Of a stretch of 64,000 nt of DNA, positions 1 to 9,274 are shown one piece after another; the first letter of the stretch is position 1, and each line of letters begins with the position of its first letter. The notes beneath the pieces were generated by a model. That model had not been told where the DNA came from and ran no database searches. It saw nothing but the letters and a program-made list of their open reading frames with translations. A program made the translations under genes and the position numbers. Location of the stretch: assembly GCF_000745005.1 (NCBI RefSeq), contig NZ_JQNB01000001.1:3093501-3157500 (forward strand), written 5' to 3'. The DNA is from Luteibacter sp. 9135 (GTDB lineage: Bacteria; Pseudomonadota; Gammaproteobacteria; Xanthomonadales; Rhodanobacteraceae).

Positions 1-1
1 A

Positions 2-391
2 GGGCAGGGGCCGCAGACCGACCTTAGCCGCGTGCTGGTGGTGGCCTGCCTGGCCGCTTACCTGATGCTCAACTGCGGCGGCTTCGGCGTGTGCATCTGG
101 CTGATCAATTCCGAGGTTTATCCGCTGTTCGTCCGCGGCAAGGGCGCCAGCCTGGGTGCCTTCAGCCACTGGTTCTTCGACCTCCTGGTGACGCTGAGCA
201 CGTTGTCGCTGGTGACCTGGCTGGGCGCCTCGCACACGTTCTGGCTGTATGCGGTGATCTCGCTGGGCGCGCTGGTGTTCATCTACTACATGGTGCCCGA
301 GACGATGGGCAAGAGCCTGGAACAGATCGAGCACGAACTGCGCGAGGAACGCTTCTACCCGTTCCAGCAGAAGCGCAGCAGGCATCGCTGA
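2..391 (+). CDS. MFS sugar-porter family transporter, C-terminal fragment
   Basis: This is the last ~129 residues of a major facilitator superfamily sugar transporter. The frame is open to the window edge, so the gene begins upstream. It shows the final membrane helices and the typical cytoplasmic sugar-porter ending PETMGKSLEQIEHEL, matching the family PETKGxxLEEIE motif. The INSEVYPLFVRGKGAS stretch corresponds to the family's ExxPxxxRxxG-type loop. An inner-membrane sugar:proton symporter is likely; the substrate cannot be told. GTG at 32 is an internal codon rather than the start. Confidence 0.85.
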   Translation, partial: GQGPQTDLSRVLVVACLAAYLMLNCGGFGVCIWLINSEVYPLFVRGKGASLGAFSHWFFDLLVTLSTLSLVTWLGASHTFWLYAVISLGALVFIYYMVPETMGKSLEQIEHELREERFYPFQQKRSRHR

Positions 392-467
392 TCCGACAGG
401 GCCATGCCCGCAAAAGCGCCCGGGCGTGGTCCAGCATGGCGTGCCTCAACCCAAGGAACACCACGTC

Positions 468-1544
468 ATGCTGAAACCCACCCTTGTCGCGCTGTCGCTG
501 GCCTTGTCGCTGGTCCCGTTGGCGGCGATGGCCACGGGTGACGCCGCCGCCGCGGGCTTTCCCGCAGCCGCCACGAGCGCCATGCCCGCCGACGTGGGCA
601 CCGATGCACCGAAGGCCACCGGTGCGGCAGACCGGTCGGCCGTCTTGCAGGCCTCGCTGCAGTCGCTTGCCGACAAGGCAAAGCCCGCCCACTTCGGCAT
701 CATCGTGACCGACCTGGACGACGGCACCACGGCGCGGGTCGGCGACGACCGCGCCTACATGCTGATGAGCGTGTTCAAGGCGCCGGTCGCCGCTGCCGTG
801 TTGCACGGCGTGGACGCAGGCACGTTGCACCTCGACCAGAGGGTGCACCTGACGCCGGCCGACGTGGTGGCGGGCTCCGCGGTACCGTCGATCGGCACGC
901 GGGCAGCGAAGGGAGCCATCGATGTCACGGTGGCCGAACTGCTGTCGGCGTCGGTCTCACAGAGCGACAACACGGCCGTGGACGCGTTGCTCAAGCTGCT
1001 CGGCGGTGGCCCCAAGGTCACGGCGTACCTCGACGGTAAAGGCGTCCATGGCATGCGCATCGACGTGGGCGAACGGGAGATCGGGCAGGTGTTCGACGGC
1101 CTGGCCGACGGCACAGCGGTTCCGGTACACGAGACCGCGCAGGCGAAAGATGCGCGGCGTCGTCGCGGCTACGAGGCCGCCATCGCCATGCCGCAGAACA
1201 CCACGACGCTGGACGGCGCGGCCACGTTCCTGCGCAAGCTGCAGGCCGGCGAACTGCTGTCGCCCGTGTCGACGCGCTACCTGCTGTCGCTGATGCAGGC
1301 CCAGGTCGTGCCCACGCGTATCCGCGCCGGCCTGCCGGCCGGCTTCGGCATCGCCGACAAGACCGGTACGGGTGCGAGCTACGGCAAGCGCATCGCCGCC
1401 TGGAACGATATGGCCATCGTCACCGCGCCCAACGGCAAAAGCGCCGTCGTGGCGGCTTTCCTGCGCGATACCACGTCGACGGACGATGAGCGTGCCGCGT
1501 GGTTCAGGGAACTGGGCGCGCTGGTCGCGGCGCAGTTGCGGTAA
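468..1544 (+). CDS. Class A beta-lactamase
   Basis: Secreted serine beta-lactamase of 358 residues. The ATG at 468 is preferred over upstream codons because a signal peptide (LVALSLALSLVPLAAMA) follows directly and AAGGA lies just upstream. Visible motifs are SVFK (Ser101/Lys104), SDN (166-168) and KTG (298-300), all in class A order. By alignment with TEM, the omega-loop Glu falls in IDVGEREIG, but the usual Asn170 position is Gly. About 30 extra residues, including an RRRR run, precede NTTT. The enzyme probably hydrolyses beta-lactams in the periplasm; the altered omega loop makes the spectrum unpredictable. No AmpR-like regulator is adjacent. Confidence 0.88.
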   Translation: MLKPTLVALSLALSLVPLAAMATGDAAAAGFPAAATSAMPADVGTDAPKATGAADRSAVLQASLQSLADKAKPAHFGIIVTDLDDGTTARVGDDRAYMLMSVFKAPVAAAVLHGVDAGTLHLDQRVHLTPADVVAGSAVPSIGTRAAKGAIDVTVAELLSASVSQSDNTAVDALLKLLGGGPKVTAYLDGKGVHGMRIDVGEREIGQVFDGLADGTAVPVHETAQAKDARRRRGYEAAIAMPQNTTTLDGAATFLRKLQAGELLSPVSTRYLLSLMQAQVVPTRIRAGLPAGFGIADKTGTGASYGKRIAAWNDMAIVTAPNGKSAVVAAFLRDTTSTDDERAAWFRELGALVAAQLR

Positions 1545-1582
1545 CGCCCGGACCCGATAAAGCCCCGACGTCCGACCACGCC

Positions 1583-1617
1583 ACATGCCACGCGCCGGAT
1601 CGCGGCGCGTGGCATGT
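1583..1617. terminator. Bidirectional hairpin terminator candidate
   Basis: A perfect 14-bp inverted repeat (ACATGCCACGCGCC and its complement) with a 7-base loop sits between two convergent genes, ending at 1544 and 1627. No T-run follows on either strand, so intrinsic termination is inferred from position and stem strength. Confidence 0.6.
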
Positions 1618-1626
1618 CGACTTACC

Positions 1627-2448
1627 TCAGGCCTTGATGAAAGCCAGCAGGTCCGGGTTGATGACATCCGCGTGCAGGGTCAGCATGCCGTGCGGGTAGC
1701 CCTTGTAGAGCTTCAGCTGGGCGCCCGGAACGAGCTTGGCGGAAAGCACGCCCGCATCCTCGTAGGGCACGATCTGGTCGTCGTCACCGTGCATGACCAG
1801 CGTGGGTACGGTGATGGCCTTGAGGTCGTCGGTGAAGTCGGTTTCCGAGAACGCCTTGATGCAGTCGTAATGGGCCTTGATGCCGCCCATCATGCCCTGG
1901 CGCCACCAGTTGTCGACCACGCCGTCGAGCGTGGTCACGCCCGGGCGGTTGAAGCCGTAGAAGGGAATGGGTACCTCGCGGTAGAACTGCGCGCGGTTGT
2001 CCGCCAGCGACGTGCGGAAGCCGTCGAACACCGAGATGTCCAGGCCGCCGGGATTGGCCGGGGTCTTGACCATGATCGGCGGCACTGCGCTGACCAGCAC
2101 GGCCTTGGCCACACGGCCCGTGCCGTGACGCGCCACGTAGCGCGCCACTTCGCCGCCGCCGGTGGAATGGCCGATGTGCACGGCGTCCTTCAGGTCCAGG
2201 TGCGCGGCCAGTTCGGCCACGTCGGCCGCGTAGGTATCCATGTCGTTGCCGGTCGCCGTCTGCGACGAACGCCCGTGGCCCCGGCGGTCATGCGCGATGA
2301 CGCGAAAACCGTGGGCGAGGAAGAACATCATCTGCGCGTCCCAGTCGTCCGCACTCAGCGGCCAACCGTGGTGGAAGACGACCGGCTGGCCGGTGCCCCA
2401 GTCCTTGTAGTAGATCTGCGTGCCGTCTCGCATCGTGATGAATGACAT
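1627..2448 (-). CDS. Alpha/beta hydrolase (non-haem chloroperoxidase/arylesterase type)
   Basis: A 273-residue cytoplasmic alpha/beta-hydrolase with no signal peptide. It shows the oxyanion motif HHGWPLS, the nucleophile elbow GHSTGGG (Ser), Asp in [10 protein letters not shown] and a late His in GYPHGM. This is the order of cofactor-free haloperoxidases and arylesterases such as Pseudomonas fluorescens esterase. The frame stays open far upstream, but ATG at 2448, preceded by AAGG, is where family similarity starts. It lies 68 bases downstream of the GH35 gene on the same strand and could be cotranscribed. The natural substrate cannot be inferred. Confidence 0.85.
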   Translation of the reverse strand: MSFITMRDGTQIYYKDWGTGQPVVFHHGWPLSADDWDAQMMFFLAHGFRVIAHDRRGHGRSSQTATGNDMDTYAADVAELAAHLDLKDAVHIGHSTGGGEVARYVARHGTGRVAKAVLVSAVPPIMVKTPANPGGLDISVFDGFRTSLADNRAQFYREVPIPFYGFNRPGVTTLDGVVDNWWRQGMMGGIKAHYDCIKAFSETDFTDDLKAITVPTLVMHGDDDQIVPYEDAGVLSAKLVPGAQLKLYKGYPHGMLTLHADVINPDLLAFIKA

Positions 2449-2516
2449 AGCCTTGGCCTTCTTCGGTTCCGGGAGGGAAGCTGAAGGGTAACGCGGACGC
2501 CCGCTTCCGTGCGCTC

Positions 2517-4196
2517 TTACCGTGCGGGATCGGCGGGATCGGCGGGAACGGGGTGATCGGCGGTGTCGGTCAGGGTGGTGGGAAAATCCCCCAGACGCAC
2601 CCGGAGGTAAACCGGACGGTCGCCGAGGTTGAGGCCATAGTCGGTCTCGTCGCCGTTCCACCAGCGGCGGGACACCCAGGTGCCGTTGCGGTATTCGCCT
2701 TCCTCCACGCGCAGTAGCTGGCCCATGCGGCCGTCCTGCCGAGTGCGCTCGAACTCCACGCGCGCGTGGAAGCCGACCAGCAGGTACTCGTCCTTGTCCA
2801 GCGGCAGCAGGAGGATGTGGCCGTCCGCGGTGGGATTGCCCGGCAGTTCCGGCGGCGCGTCGCCCCAGGGCGGGGCGCCGTAGGACACATGGGCCGTCCA
2901 GCCATCGCCCAGCGCGATGTCCGTTTTCGGTTGGCCGCGTTGCTCCACGGCGGCCTTGAGCGTGCCCTTGAACGCCGCATCGGCGACCCGGCCCTGGATC
3001 GGGCCGAGCAGGGCGAAGTTGCGCGCGTGGGCTTCCGTCGCGGCCTTGCGTTCCGCGGTGTCGGCGGCGTGGTCCACGCCGAAGATCGAGAAACCCACGC
3101 CGCCCTGCGCGAGCACGTGGAACAGGTAGGGCGCGTTGCCGGCGTCGTAGCCGGTCTCGGAGATCCACGGCGGGTTGTCGGCGCGGGTGTATTGGCCGAC
3201 CACCTTGGTGAACTCGTGGTAGTCGGTGCTGTAAAGGTCGGTGCCGATCAGGTCGATGTGCGGTGCGCTGGCCTTCCAGGTGTCCAGCACGTTCCAGGTG
3301 GCGCCGCCGCTGGGGTAGTCGTAGCCGGGCATGTGCTTGCCCTTGTAGCGCAGCCACGTGTTGACGTACATCGGCAGCGCGTAGCGCGCCTTGCCGCTGG
3401 CCGCCACCTGGTCGATATAGCGCGCGATGCCGTAGGCGTTGAACTGTTCGTCGGCATCGGCACCGAAGGTCGCCGTCCAGGTGCGGCCGGCTGGCCGGTG
3501 CAGGGCCTGCGCCAGCGCCTCGGGTACCGGTGCGGCGAACGCGCGCTCCGCTGCCGCGGAGTGGTCGCGGATGGCACCGACGCTGCCGGGCTCGTTTTCC
3601 ACCTGCACCATGATCACGGTGTGGCGATCGCCGTCCACCTTGCGCAGGTGGTCCATGAGGGCGGCGAACGCGGCCTGGTCCGCGTGCAGGTTGGCATCGG
3701 CGTAGGGCGAGAGATCTTCCAGCGGCGTGCCGTGTTCATCCAGCGCCCGCGGGTAGCGGGCGGGATCGGCCTTCATCCACTCCGGCACGTAGTGCATCTG
3801 GCCGTTCTTCCAGCTGCCGAACCAGAGCACCACCAGGCGCAGGCCGTGCGCTCGGGCGCCGGCAATCAGCGCGTCGAGGTTGGCCGTGTCGTAGCGACCC
3901 GGGGAGGGCTCGAACTGTTCCCAGTAGACCGGCGCCTCCAGGGTGTTCGGGTGCAGCGCGAGCACCTCGTCCCACACCTCGGGCAGGACGGCGGGCCATG
4001 CGCTGGAGTTGTGCAGCTGCACGGCCAGCATCGTGTAGGGCTTGCCGTCCACCTGCAGCGCGTGGCGTCCGTTCGCATGCACCACCTGGGGCAGCTGCGC
4101 GGCGAGCGCCGGTGCGCTGGCCAGGACCAGGGCACCCGTCAGGGCGACGGCCCGCGCCTGGGCGAAGGCACGCACGCGGCCGGGCAGGCGGATCAA
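2517..4196 (-). CDS. GH35-type beta-galactosidase-like enzyme (DUF5597 C-terminus likely)
   Basis: A 559-residue exported glycoside hydrolase. The N-terminus has a signal sequence ending near APALAAQ. The (beta/alpha)8 barrel has PVYWEQFEP, the acid/base motif VENEPG (Glu202) and the likely nucleophile in WISETGYD (Glu347), as in GH35. The C-terminal beta region resembles the DUF5597 part of Xanthomonas and Bacteroides enzymes. The start is TTG, whose TTGA overlaps the stop of the TonB receptor, indicating translational coupling. Substrate is probably a terminal beta-galactose or related sugar on plant wall glycans, by inference from family and context. Confidence 0.82.
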   Translation of the reverse strand: MIRLPGRVRAFAQARAVALTGALVLASAPALAAQLPQVVHANGRHALQVDGKPYTMLAVQLHNSSAWPAVLPEVWDEVLALHPNTLEAPVYWEQFEPSPGRYDTANLDALIAGARAHGLRLVVLWFGSWKNGQMHYVPEWMKADPARYPRALDEHGTPLEDLSPYADANLHADQAAFAALMDHLRKVDGDRHTVIMVQVENEPGSVGAIRDHSAAAERAFAAPVPEALAQALHRPAGRTWTATFGADADEQFNAYGIARYIDQVAASGKARYALPMYVNTWLRYKGKHMPGYDYPSGGATWNVLDTWKASAPHIDLIGTDLYSTDYHEFTKVVGQYTRADNPPWISETGYDAGNAPYLFHVLAQGGVGFSIFGVDHAADTAERKAATEAHARNFALLGPIQGRVADAAFKGTLKAAVEQRGQPKTDIALGDGWTAHVSYGAPPWGDAPPELPGNPTADGHILLLPLDKDEYLLVGFHARVEFERTRQDGRMGQLLRVEEGEYRNGTWVSRRWWNGDETDYGLNLGDRPVYLRVRLGDFPTTLTDTADHPVPADPADPAR

Positions 4197-7099
4197 AACG
4201 ACACCGTGGCGCGCATCCAGTAATAGCGGCCCAGCAGGTCGTAGGTGGCGACGTCGGTATTGGCGTTGGTCACGTTGTTGGCGAAATACAGCGGCGGTTG
4301 CTTGTCGGCCAGGTTGTCGACACCGAGCTCGAAGCGCGTGTGCCAGGGTTCGACCTTATAGGCAACCTGCACGTTGTGGTAGACGTATGCGCCGATCTTG
4401 CGCTCGATGCCCGGCAGGTCGGCATCCGCCGAAAGCCCCTGGGTGAGGTCGCTGCTGCCGATCTGGGTGCGGCCGACATAGCGCAGCCGCCAGGAGGCAC
4501 TGAAGTTGCCCATGGACCAGTTCAGCGTGCCCAGGCCGCGCCAGCGGGGGAAGTTGCCATAGGAATAGGTGTAGATGCCGGCGTTGTGGATCACCACCGA
4601 ATGCGGGTCGGTGGTGTCGGGGTTGATGTCGTATCGCTTCACGTAGGTGCCGTTGAGCGAGGCGGCGAACTTGCCGTAGGCCGTTTCGGGAAAGCGATAC
4701 GCCAGGCCGACATCGGTGCCGGCCGCCCACAGCTTGCCGAGGTTGACGGTGGGCTCGGCCACGTAGTTGATGGTGCCGTTGCCGTTGCGATGCACCAGCG
4801 CACAGAACGCGCTGGCCGGGTTGGCGTAGCACTGGTTCAGCACCGTCTGTGCCGACACCTGGGAGATCGTGTCCTTGAGGTTGATCTTCCAGCTGTCCAC
4901 GCTGAAGGACAGGCCGTCCAGCCAGTGTGGATCGTAGACCAGGCCGATGTCGTACGAGCGCCCGGTTTCCGGCTTGAGCTGGTAGCCGGCCAGCACCGAG
5001 CCCGACGCCTTGCCCGACACCTGGCCGTCTGCCTGGCGGTAGGAGCCATCGGTAGGCACGTTGGCGCAGGCCACGTCATGCCCCCCGGTGTAGCCGTTGC
5101 ACGGGTCGTTGGCGGTGGCCGAATCGCCGGCCACGCCCGCGTACAGTTCGCTGGTGTTGGGTGCACGGAACACCTGCGACACCGTACCGCGCAACAGCAG
5201 GTCGTCCAGCGGACGCCATTCCAGCGCCACCTTGCTGTTGGTCTTGCTGCCGACCGTGCTGTAGTCGGACCAGCGCGAGCCCAGCGTCAGGTTGAGCGAG
5301 CGGATGCCCGGCAGGTCGGACAGCAGGGGCACCAGCGCCTCCGCATAGGCTTCCTTGACGTTGAAGCCGCCGGCCAGCGTGGAAGCGCAGAACTCGACCA
5401 CCCCGCACAGTCCGTTCTCGTCGCCGGTCCACAGCGGGTCGGCCTGCGTGGAGGTGCTTTCCTTGCGGTAGGACACCCCGGTGGCGAGGCTGACCGTGCC
5501 GGCGGGCAGGTCGAACAGGTTACCGTTGGCATTGGCTTCCCACTGCTTCACGGTGTACACGCTGGTGACCGTCGGGTTGACGATCATCGACTGCAACGTG
5601 GCCAGGCTGGACGGCGCGTTGAGGTTGAAGATGTCCAGCGGCGTGCAGCCGGCGATCGCATTGCCCGCGCTGCCGCAACGCACGGTGCCGTCGGTATCGC
5701 GGAACGACGGCCCTACCGCCTGGTTGAACTGCGCATAGTCCAGGAAGCCGTTGTTGCGCGATATCTGGCGCACGCGACCGTAGTTGATATCGGTGGACCA
5801 TTGCCAGGTGCTGTCGCCGAACGCGCCGCGCAACCCCGGGTTCACCTGCAGGTTGTACGTGTTGTACTGGTAGCTGCGGTTGCCCAGCACCGTGGCGCGC
5901 GTATTGAGGTCGTTGTACGACATGCCCGTGGCGCGGTCGGTGCCGAAGTTCACCCCGAACGGGTTGTAAGCGCTGGCGGAGGACACCAGGAAATTGTCGC
6001 CGTTGGCGAACACGGGGATCGGCGCGATTACCGACGACGATTTGGTCTTGCTGAAATAGGCGTTGACGTAGCCCTGCACCGAGGGCGTGAACTGGTACTT
6101 GCCCAGGACGAAGGCGTTCGTGCGCTTCTGCGGCGTCTGCAACAGGTTGTAGGGCTGGTAGTTGTACGAATCGCTGCCGTGGTAGCAGTGGAAATCGCCG
6201 CGGCCCGGCTGTCCGCTCACGCCGGGGTTGAGGGTGACGCGCGAGCAGCCGGACGCGGCGGCCAACGCGGTGGACGCATCGGAGCCGTCGTTGAAATTGA
6301 CCGAACCGCCGGGCGTGGCGGACGAGCCCTGCTTCACCGGGGCGCCATCCACCAGATACAGGGCGTCCTTCGAGTAGGGACGGGCGGCCGCCGACACCGC
6401 GTCGATATCGCTGTACGACAGCCCGGCGATGACGCCGTAGTTGCTGCCGGTGTGCCCGGCGGTCAGTGCGAAGTTGCGTCGGTTGCCGTCACTGCGCTTG
6501 CTGGTGCCGAAGTCGCTGGACAGCTGCACGCCATCGAAGTGGTCGCGCAGGATGAAGTTGACCACGCCGCCGATGGCATCCGAGCCGTACACGGCCGAGG
6601 CACCGTCGCTGAGCACCTCGACGCGCTCGATCATGCTCGCCGGAATGGCGTTGACGTCGTTGTAGGCCAGGCGCACGCCATTGACCAGGATCAGCGTGCG
6701 CTTGTCGCCCAGGCCACGCAGGGACACCGTGGAGGCGCCGGTGCCGCCGCCGCTGTTGGTATTGGGATTGGTCGCGTTGCCGGCGATGGAAGGCAACTCC
6801 TGGACCAGGTCGCCCAGCGTCGGCTTGCCGGTGGCCTCGATGGCGGCGCGATCCAGCGTCACCACGGGATTGGCCGTCTCGGTGTCCACTCGGCGGATGC
6901 GCGAGCCCGTGACGGTCACCGCGTCGAGCGTCTTCGCCTCGGTGGCGCTGGCGTCCTTCGGGGTGTCCTGCGCCTGCGAGGTGGCGCAGGTTCCCAGTAG
7001 CGCCAGCGCGATGGCGGCCTGCAACGTCGTGCCGACGAGCCTCGCGGAAAACCCCGTACAGGAGGAGCGGTCGGACCTGGAGCGATGACGTGGATACAT
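4193..7099 (-). CDS. TonB-dependent outer-membrane receptor
   Basis: A 968-residue receptor. ATG at 7099, with GAGGA just upstream, is chosen over an ATG 11 codons earlier. A signal peptide ends near ATSQAQ and is followed by a TonB-box-like LDAVTVTGSRI. The plug domain follows (ELPSIAGN, VSLRGLG, RVEVLSDGASAVYGSDAIGG). The beta-barrel then runs to a terminal aromatic strand, [10 protein letters not shown]. It imports a ligand across the outer membrane using TonB energy. Flanking GH127 and GH35 genes suggest a glycan or glycopeptide rather than iron. It overlaps the GH35 gene by 4 bases. Confidence 0.92.
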   Translation of the reverse strand: MYPRHRSRSDRSSCTGFSARLVGTTLQAAIALALLGTCATSQAQDTPKDASATEAKTLDAVTVTGSRIRRVDTETANPVVTLDRAAIEATGKPTLGDLVQELPSIAGNATNPNTNSGGGTGASTVSLRGLGDKRTLILVNGVRLAYNDVNAIPASMIERVEVLSDGASAVYGSDAIGGVVNFILRDHFDGVQLSSDFGTSKRSDGNRRNFALTAGHTGSNYGVIAGLSYSDIDAVSAAARPYSKDALYLVDGAPVKQGSSATPGGSVNFNDGSDASTALAAASGCSRVTLNPGVSGQPGRGDFHCYHGSDSYNYQPYNLLQTPQKRTNAFVLGKYQFTPSVQGYVNAYFSKTKSSSVIAPIPVFANGDNFLVSSASAYNPFGVNFGTDRATGMSYNDLNTRATVLGNRSYQYNTYNLQVNPGLRGAFGDSTWQWSTDINYGRVRQISRNNGFLDYAQFNQAVGPSFRDTDGTVRCGSAGNAIAGCTPLDIFNLNAPSSLATLQSMIVNPTVTSVYTVKQWEANANGNLFDLPAGTVSLATGVSYRKESTSTQADPLWTGDENGLCGVVEFCASTLAGGFNVKEAYAEALVPLLSDLPGIRSLNLTLGSRWSDYSTVGSKTNSKVALEWRPLDDLLLRGTVSQVFRAPNTSELYAGVAGDSATANDPCNGYTGGHDVACANVPTDGSYRQADGQVSGKASGSVLAGYQLKPETGRSYDIGLVYDPHWLDGLSFSVDSWKINLKDTISQVSAQTVLNQCYANPASAFCALVHRNGNGTINYVAEPTVNLGKLWAAGTDVGLAYRFPETAYGKFAASLNGTYVKRYDINPDTTDPHSVVIHNAGIYTYSYGNFPRWRGLGTLNWSMGNFSASWRLRYVGRTQIGSSDLTQGLSADADLPGIERKIGAYVYHNVQVAYKVEPWHTRFELGVDNLADKQPPLYFANNVTNANTDVATYDLLGRYYWMRATVSF

Positions 7100-7140
7100 G
7101 GCGTTCCTCGGGGCGGTGGCGAAAAGGTGCACGGGGCCGT

Positions 7141-7162
7141 CGAGCGGTCCGCGGACCGCTCG
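7141..7162. promoter_or_regulatory. Perfect 22-bp palindrome upstream of the TonB receptor
   Basis: Eleven bases (CGAGCGGTCCG) are followed immediately by their exact complement, in the 94-base gap between the GH127 stop and the receptor start. It could be an operator, or fold in RNA as an attenuator or processing hairpin that sets receptor expression relative to GH127. There is no loop and no T-run. Confidence 0.45.
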
Positions 7163-7193
7163 GGGTGGGTGGAATGCGTGGTGGCCTTGAAGC

Positions 7194-9131
7194 TCAGGTG
7201 GCGCCGGAGGCGGCGCCTTCGGTTTGCCAGTACACGGCGTAACGCTCGCCCTGGATCGTATTCAGCGGTGCCACGTCGATCACGCCGTGCCGGGTGGTGG
7301 CGCGGTAGGTGAGCGGGGTGTCCGTCGGCACCAGCCACGCCAGTGGATGCGCATCGTCCGGCGCGATCTGCGGTGCGGGCTGGGGTTTGGGTTCGGGTGA
7401 CGGACCCGATTCGTAGCGGCCGTACTGCTGATCGTGCGTGAGGCCCTTCGAACCCAGCCGCGCCGCCAGCACGATTGGACCGATCGTCACCGCCTGCAAC
7501 GTGTCATCGCCGGGCAGGGTCACGCTGCGCAGCGCCATGGGCAGCGTGAGCGACACGCGGTCGCCCGTCTGCCAGGTGCGCCGCAGGGTGAGGTAACTGC
7601 CCGGGGACGCAAAGGTGTCCAGGGCTTCACCGTTCACCTCGACGCGCGCGCCCGGGGCGATCCACGAGGGGATGCGCAGGTTGAGGGCGATGTCGCGCGG
7701 CTGCTTCAGCGTGAACCGGAAATGCGTGGCCGCTTCGCGGGGGAAACCGGTGTCCTGGCGCAGGGTCAGGCCCATCTCGGGCCAGTCCAGCTCGGACGGG
7801 ATGAACAGGTTGACGTGCAGCGCGTCGCCGTCGCGGAAATAGATCGCGTCGTTGAAGCGGGCGAACTCCTCTGCGCCGCTGCCGGTGCAGCACCAGAACG
7901 AGTCCATGGGCGAGTTGTAGAACTTCGCGCCACCGGGCTGCAGCGAGTAGTAGTACAGCTTCATGCCCTGGGCGTCCTGCGTGCCCAGGCGGGCGTTGTA
8001 GAGGTTGCGCTCGTAGTAGTCGAAGGCGCGCGGGTCGCCGCTCCACGCGTAGACATGCCGCGTGAGCTTGAGCAGGTTGTAGGCCACGCAGCATTCCGCC
8101 GCGTAGAGGCCCAGCTGGTCCTTCAGGTCGCCCGGGCCGGTCTTCCAGAATTCGTCGTTGCTGGAGCCACCGGTGGCATAGGTGCGGTTCTGCGTCACCG
8201 TTTCCCAGAAGAATTCCGCGATGCGCCGGTAGCGCGGTTCGCCGGTCAGCTCATAGCGGCGTGCCGCGCCGATCACCTTGGGGATCTGCGTGTTGCTGTG
8301 CAGGCCCTTCAGTTCATCGCGATGCGAGGCCAGCGGGTCGAACAGCGACACCTGGTCGAACCGGTGCGCGGCATCCAGGTAGCGGGTGTCGCCGGTGATG
8401 GCGTAGAGGTCCGCCATCGATTCGTTCATGCCGCCGTATTCGGTCTTGAGGATGTGCGCGATGTCCGTATCGGAGAGCCCGTTCAGCCAGCGCACGGTCC
8501 AGTTGCCGATGCCCCTGGCGACGGCAAGTGCCTGCGTATTTCCGGCCAGCCGGTACATGTCGAGCATGCCGGCCTGGATCTTGTGCACCGTGTAGAACGG
8601 CGCCCAGACCTTCTGGCCGGCGCTCAGCCGGTCGAAGAACGATTCGGGGAAGGCGCTGAGGTAGCCGTTGGGTCGCTGGCAACCTGCCAGGATGCTGACC
8701 AGTTCATCGCCGCGCGCCTTCAGCGTGGCGTCGCCGTGCGCGGACCATGCGATGGCGGCCGCCGAAAGGTAATGCCCGCCGGTGAAATGGCCGCGAAGTT
8801 CGCAATCGGGTTTTTCCCAGCCGCCCAGCGGCTTCGCGGTGGAAGGCAGGCCGGCCTGCACACGGAAGCTGTGCGCCAGGCGGTCCACGGGCAGGCTGTG
8901 CAGGTAGTCGAGGTTGATCGCCGCGGCCCGGCTGAAATCGCTGTCCAGCAGGCGGACCTGGTTCAGCGCGAAAGGCTGCATCCGGCACACCGGCTTCTCA
9001 CGCGCGGCCACGGCGGTCGCGCTGGCCGGGTCGGCGGTATCGAAGGCCTGCAACCGCGGCGCGGCCAGGGCGCTGGCGAGTGCGATCGCACCCGTTTTCA
9101 GAAATCGCCTGCGTTCGTCCGATTCGTGCAT
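7194..9131 (-). CDS. GH127-family (DUF1680) beta-L-arabinofuranosidase
   Basis: A 645-residue Tat-exported enzyme (RRRFLK near the N-terminus, then a hydrophobic stretch ending LQA). ATG at 9131 is chosen because GGGGG precedes it and the Tat motif follows. The DUF1680 barrel shows HFTGGHYLSA, Glu346-x-Cys348 and the Cys414-Cys415 pair in FWCCTGSG. These match the glutamate and zinc-binding/nucleophile cysteines of Bifidobacterium HypBA1. That family removes L-arabinofuranose from hydroxyproline-linked beta-arabinooligosaccharides of extensin. GH146 is a close alternative with related specificity. Confidence 0.85.
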   Translation of the reverse strand: MHESDERRRFLKTGAIALASALAAPRLQAFDTADPASATAVAAREKPVCRMQPFALNQVRLLDSDFSRAAAINLDYLHSLPVDRLAHSFRVQAGLPSTAKPLGGWEKPDCELRGHFTGGHYLSAAAIAWSAHGDATLKARGDELVSILAGCQRPNGYLSAFPESFFDRLSAGQKVWAPFYTVHKIQAGMLDMYRLAGNTQALAVARGIGNWTVRWLNGLSDTDIAHILKTEYGGMNESMADLYAITGDTRYLDAAHRFDQVSLFDPLASHRDELKGLHSNTQIPKVIGAARRYELTGEPRYRRIAEFFWETVTQNRTYATGGSSNDEFWKTGPGDLKDQLGLYAAECCVAYNLLKLTRHVYAWSGDPRAFDYYERNLYNARLGTQDAQGMKLYYYSLQPGGAKFYNSPMDSFWCCTGSGAEEFARFNDAIYFRDGDALHVNLFIPSELDWPEMGLTLRQDTGFPREAATHFRFTLKQPRDIALNLRIPSWIAPGARVEVNGEALDTFASPGSYLTLRRTWQTGDRVSLTLPMALRSVTLPGDDTLQAVTIGPIVLAARLGSKGLTHDQQYGRYESGPSPEPKPQPAPQIAPDDAHPLAWLVPTDTPLTYRATTRHGVIDVAPLNTIQGERYAVYWQTEGAASGAT

Positions 9132-9214
9132 GTCGCCCCCACCGCGTGGCCGCCGCGCATCAGGCCCGGCGTACCCGCACACCCCCCGATGCGCGCTTTC
9201 ATCGTGCCGTCACG

Positions 9215-9252
9215 CACCGGCAGCGTCTTGTGTCATTTACAAGACGCCGGTG
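9215..9252. promoter_or_regulatory. Stable hairpin between the exported 799-residue protein and GH127
   Basis: The inner stem CGTCTTGT/ACAAGACG (8 bp, loop GTCATTT) is continued by the outer stem CACCGG/CCGGTG across a 3-base bulge. It begins 22 bases after the upstream gene's stop on the minus strand. There is no U-tract, so it may be an attenuator, an mRNA-stabilising 3' end or a weak terminator. Confidence 0.5.
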
Positions 9253-9274
9253 CGGCATCCTGCACAGTATCGGG

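Noticed and set aside
1627..3357. A 576-residue fused protein upstream-extended from the alpha/beta hydrolase
   Set aside because: The N-terminal half is an out-of-frame reading of the GH35 gene; the hydrolase starts at 2448 with its own ribosome binding site.
5038..5046. GTAGGAGC word inside the TonB receptor gene
   Set aside because: No hairpin follows it and it lies in conserved coding sequence, so it is not a REP element.
3998..7000. A 1000-codon open frame on the plus strand
   Set aside because: It is antisense to the TonB receptor and GH35 genes, and its composition (Val/Arg/Gly/His-rich, no motif) is that of a GC-rich shadow frame.
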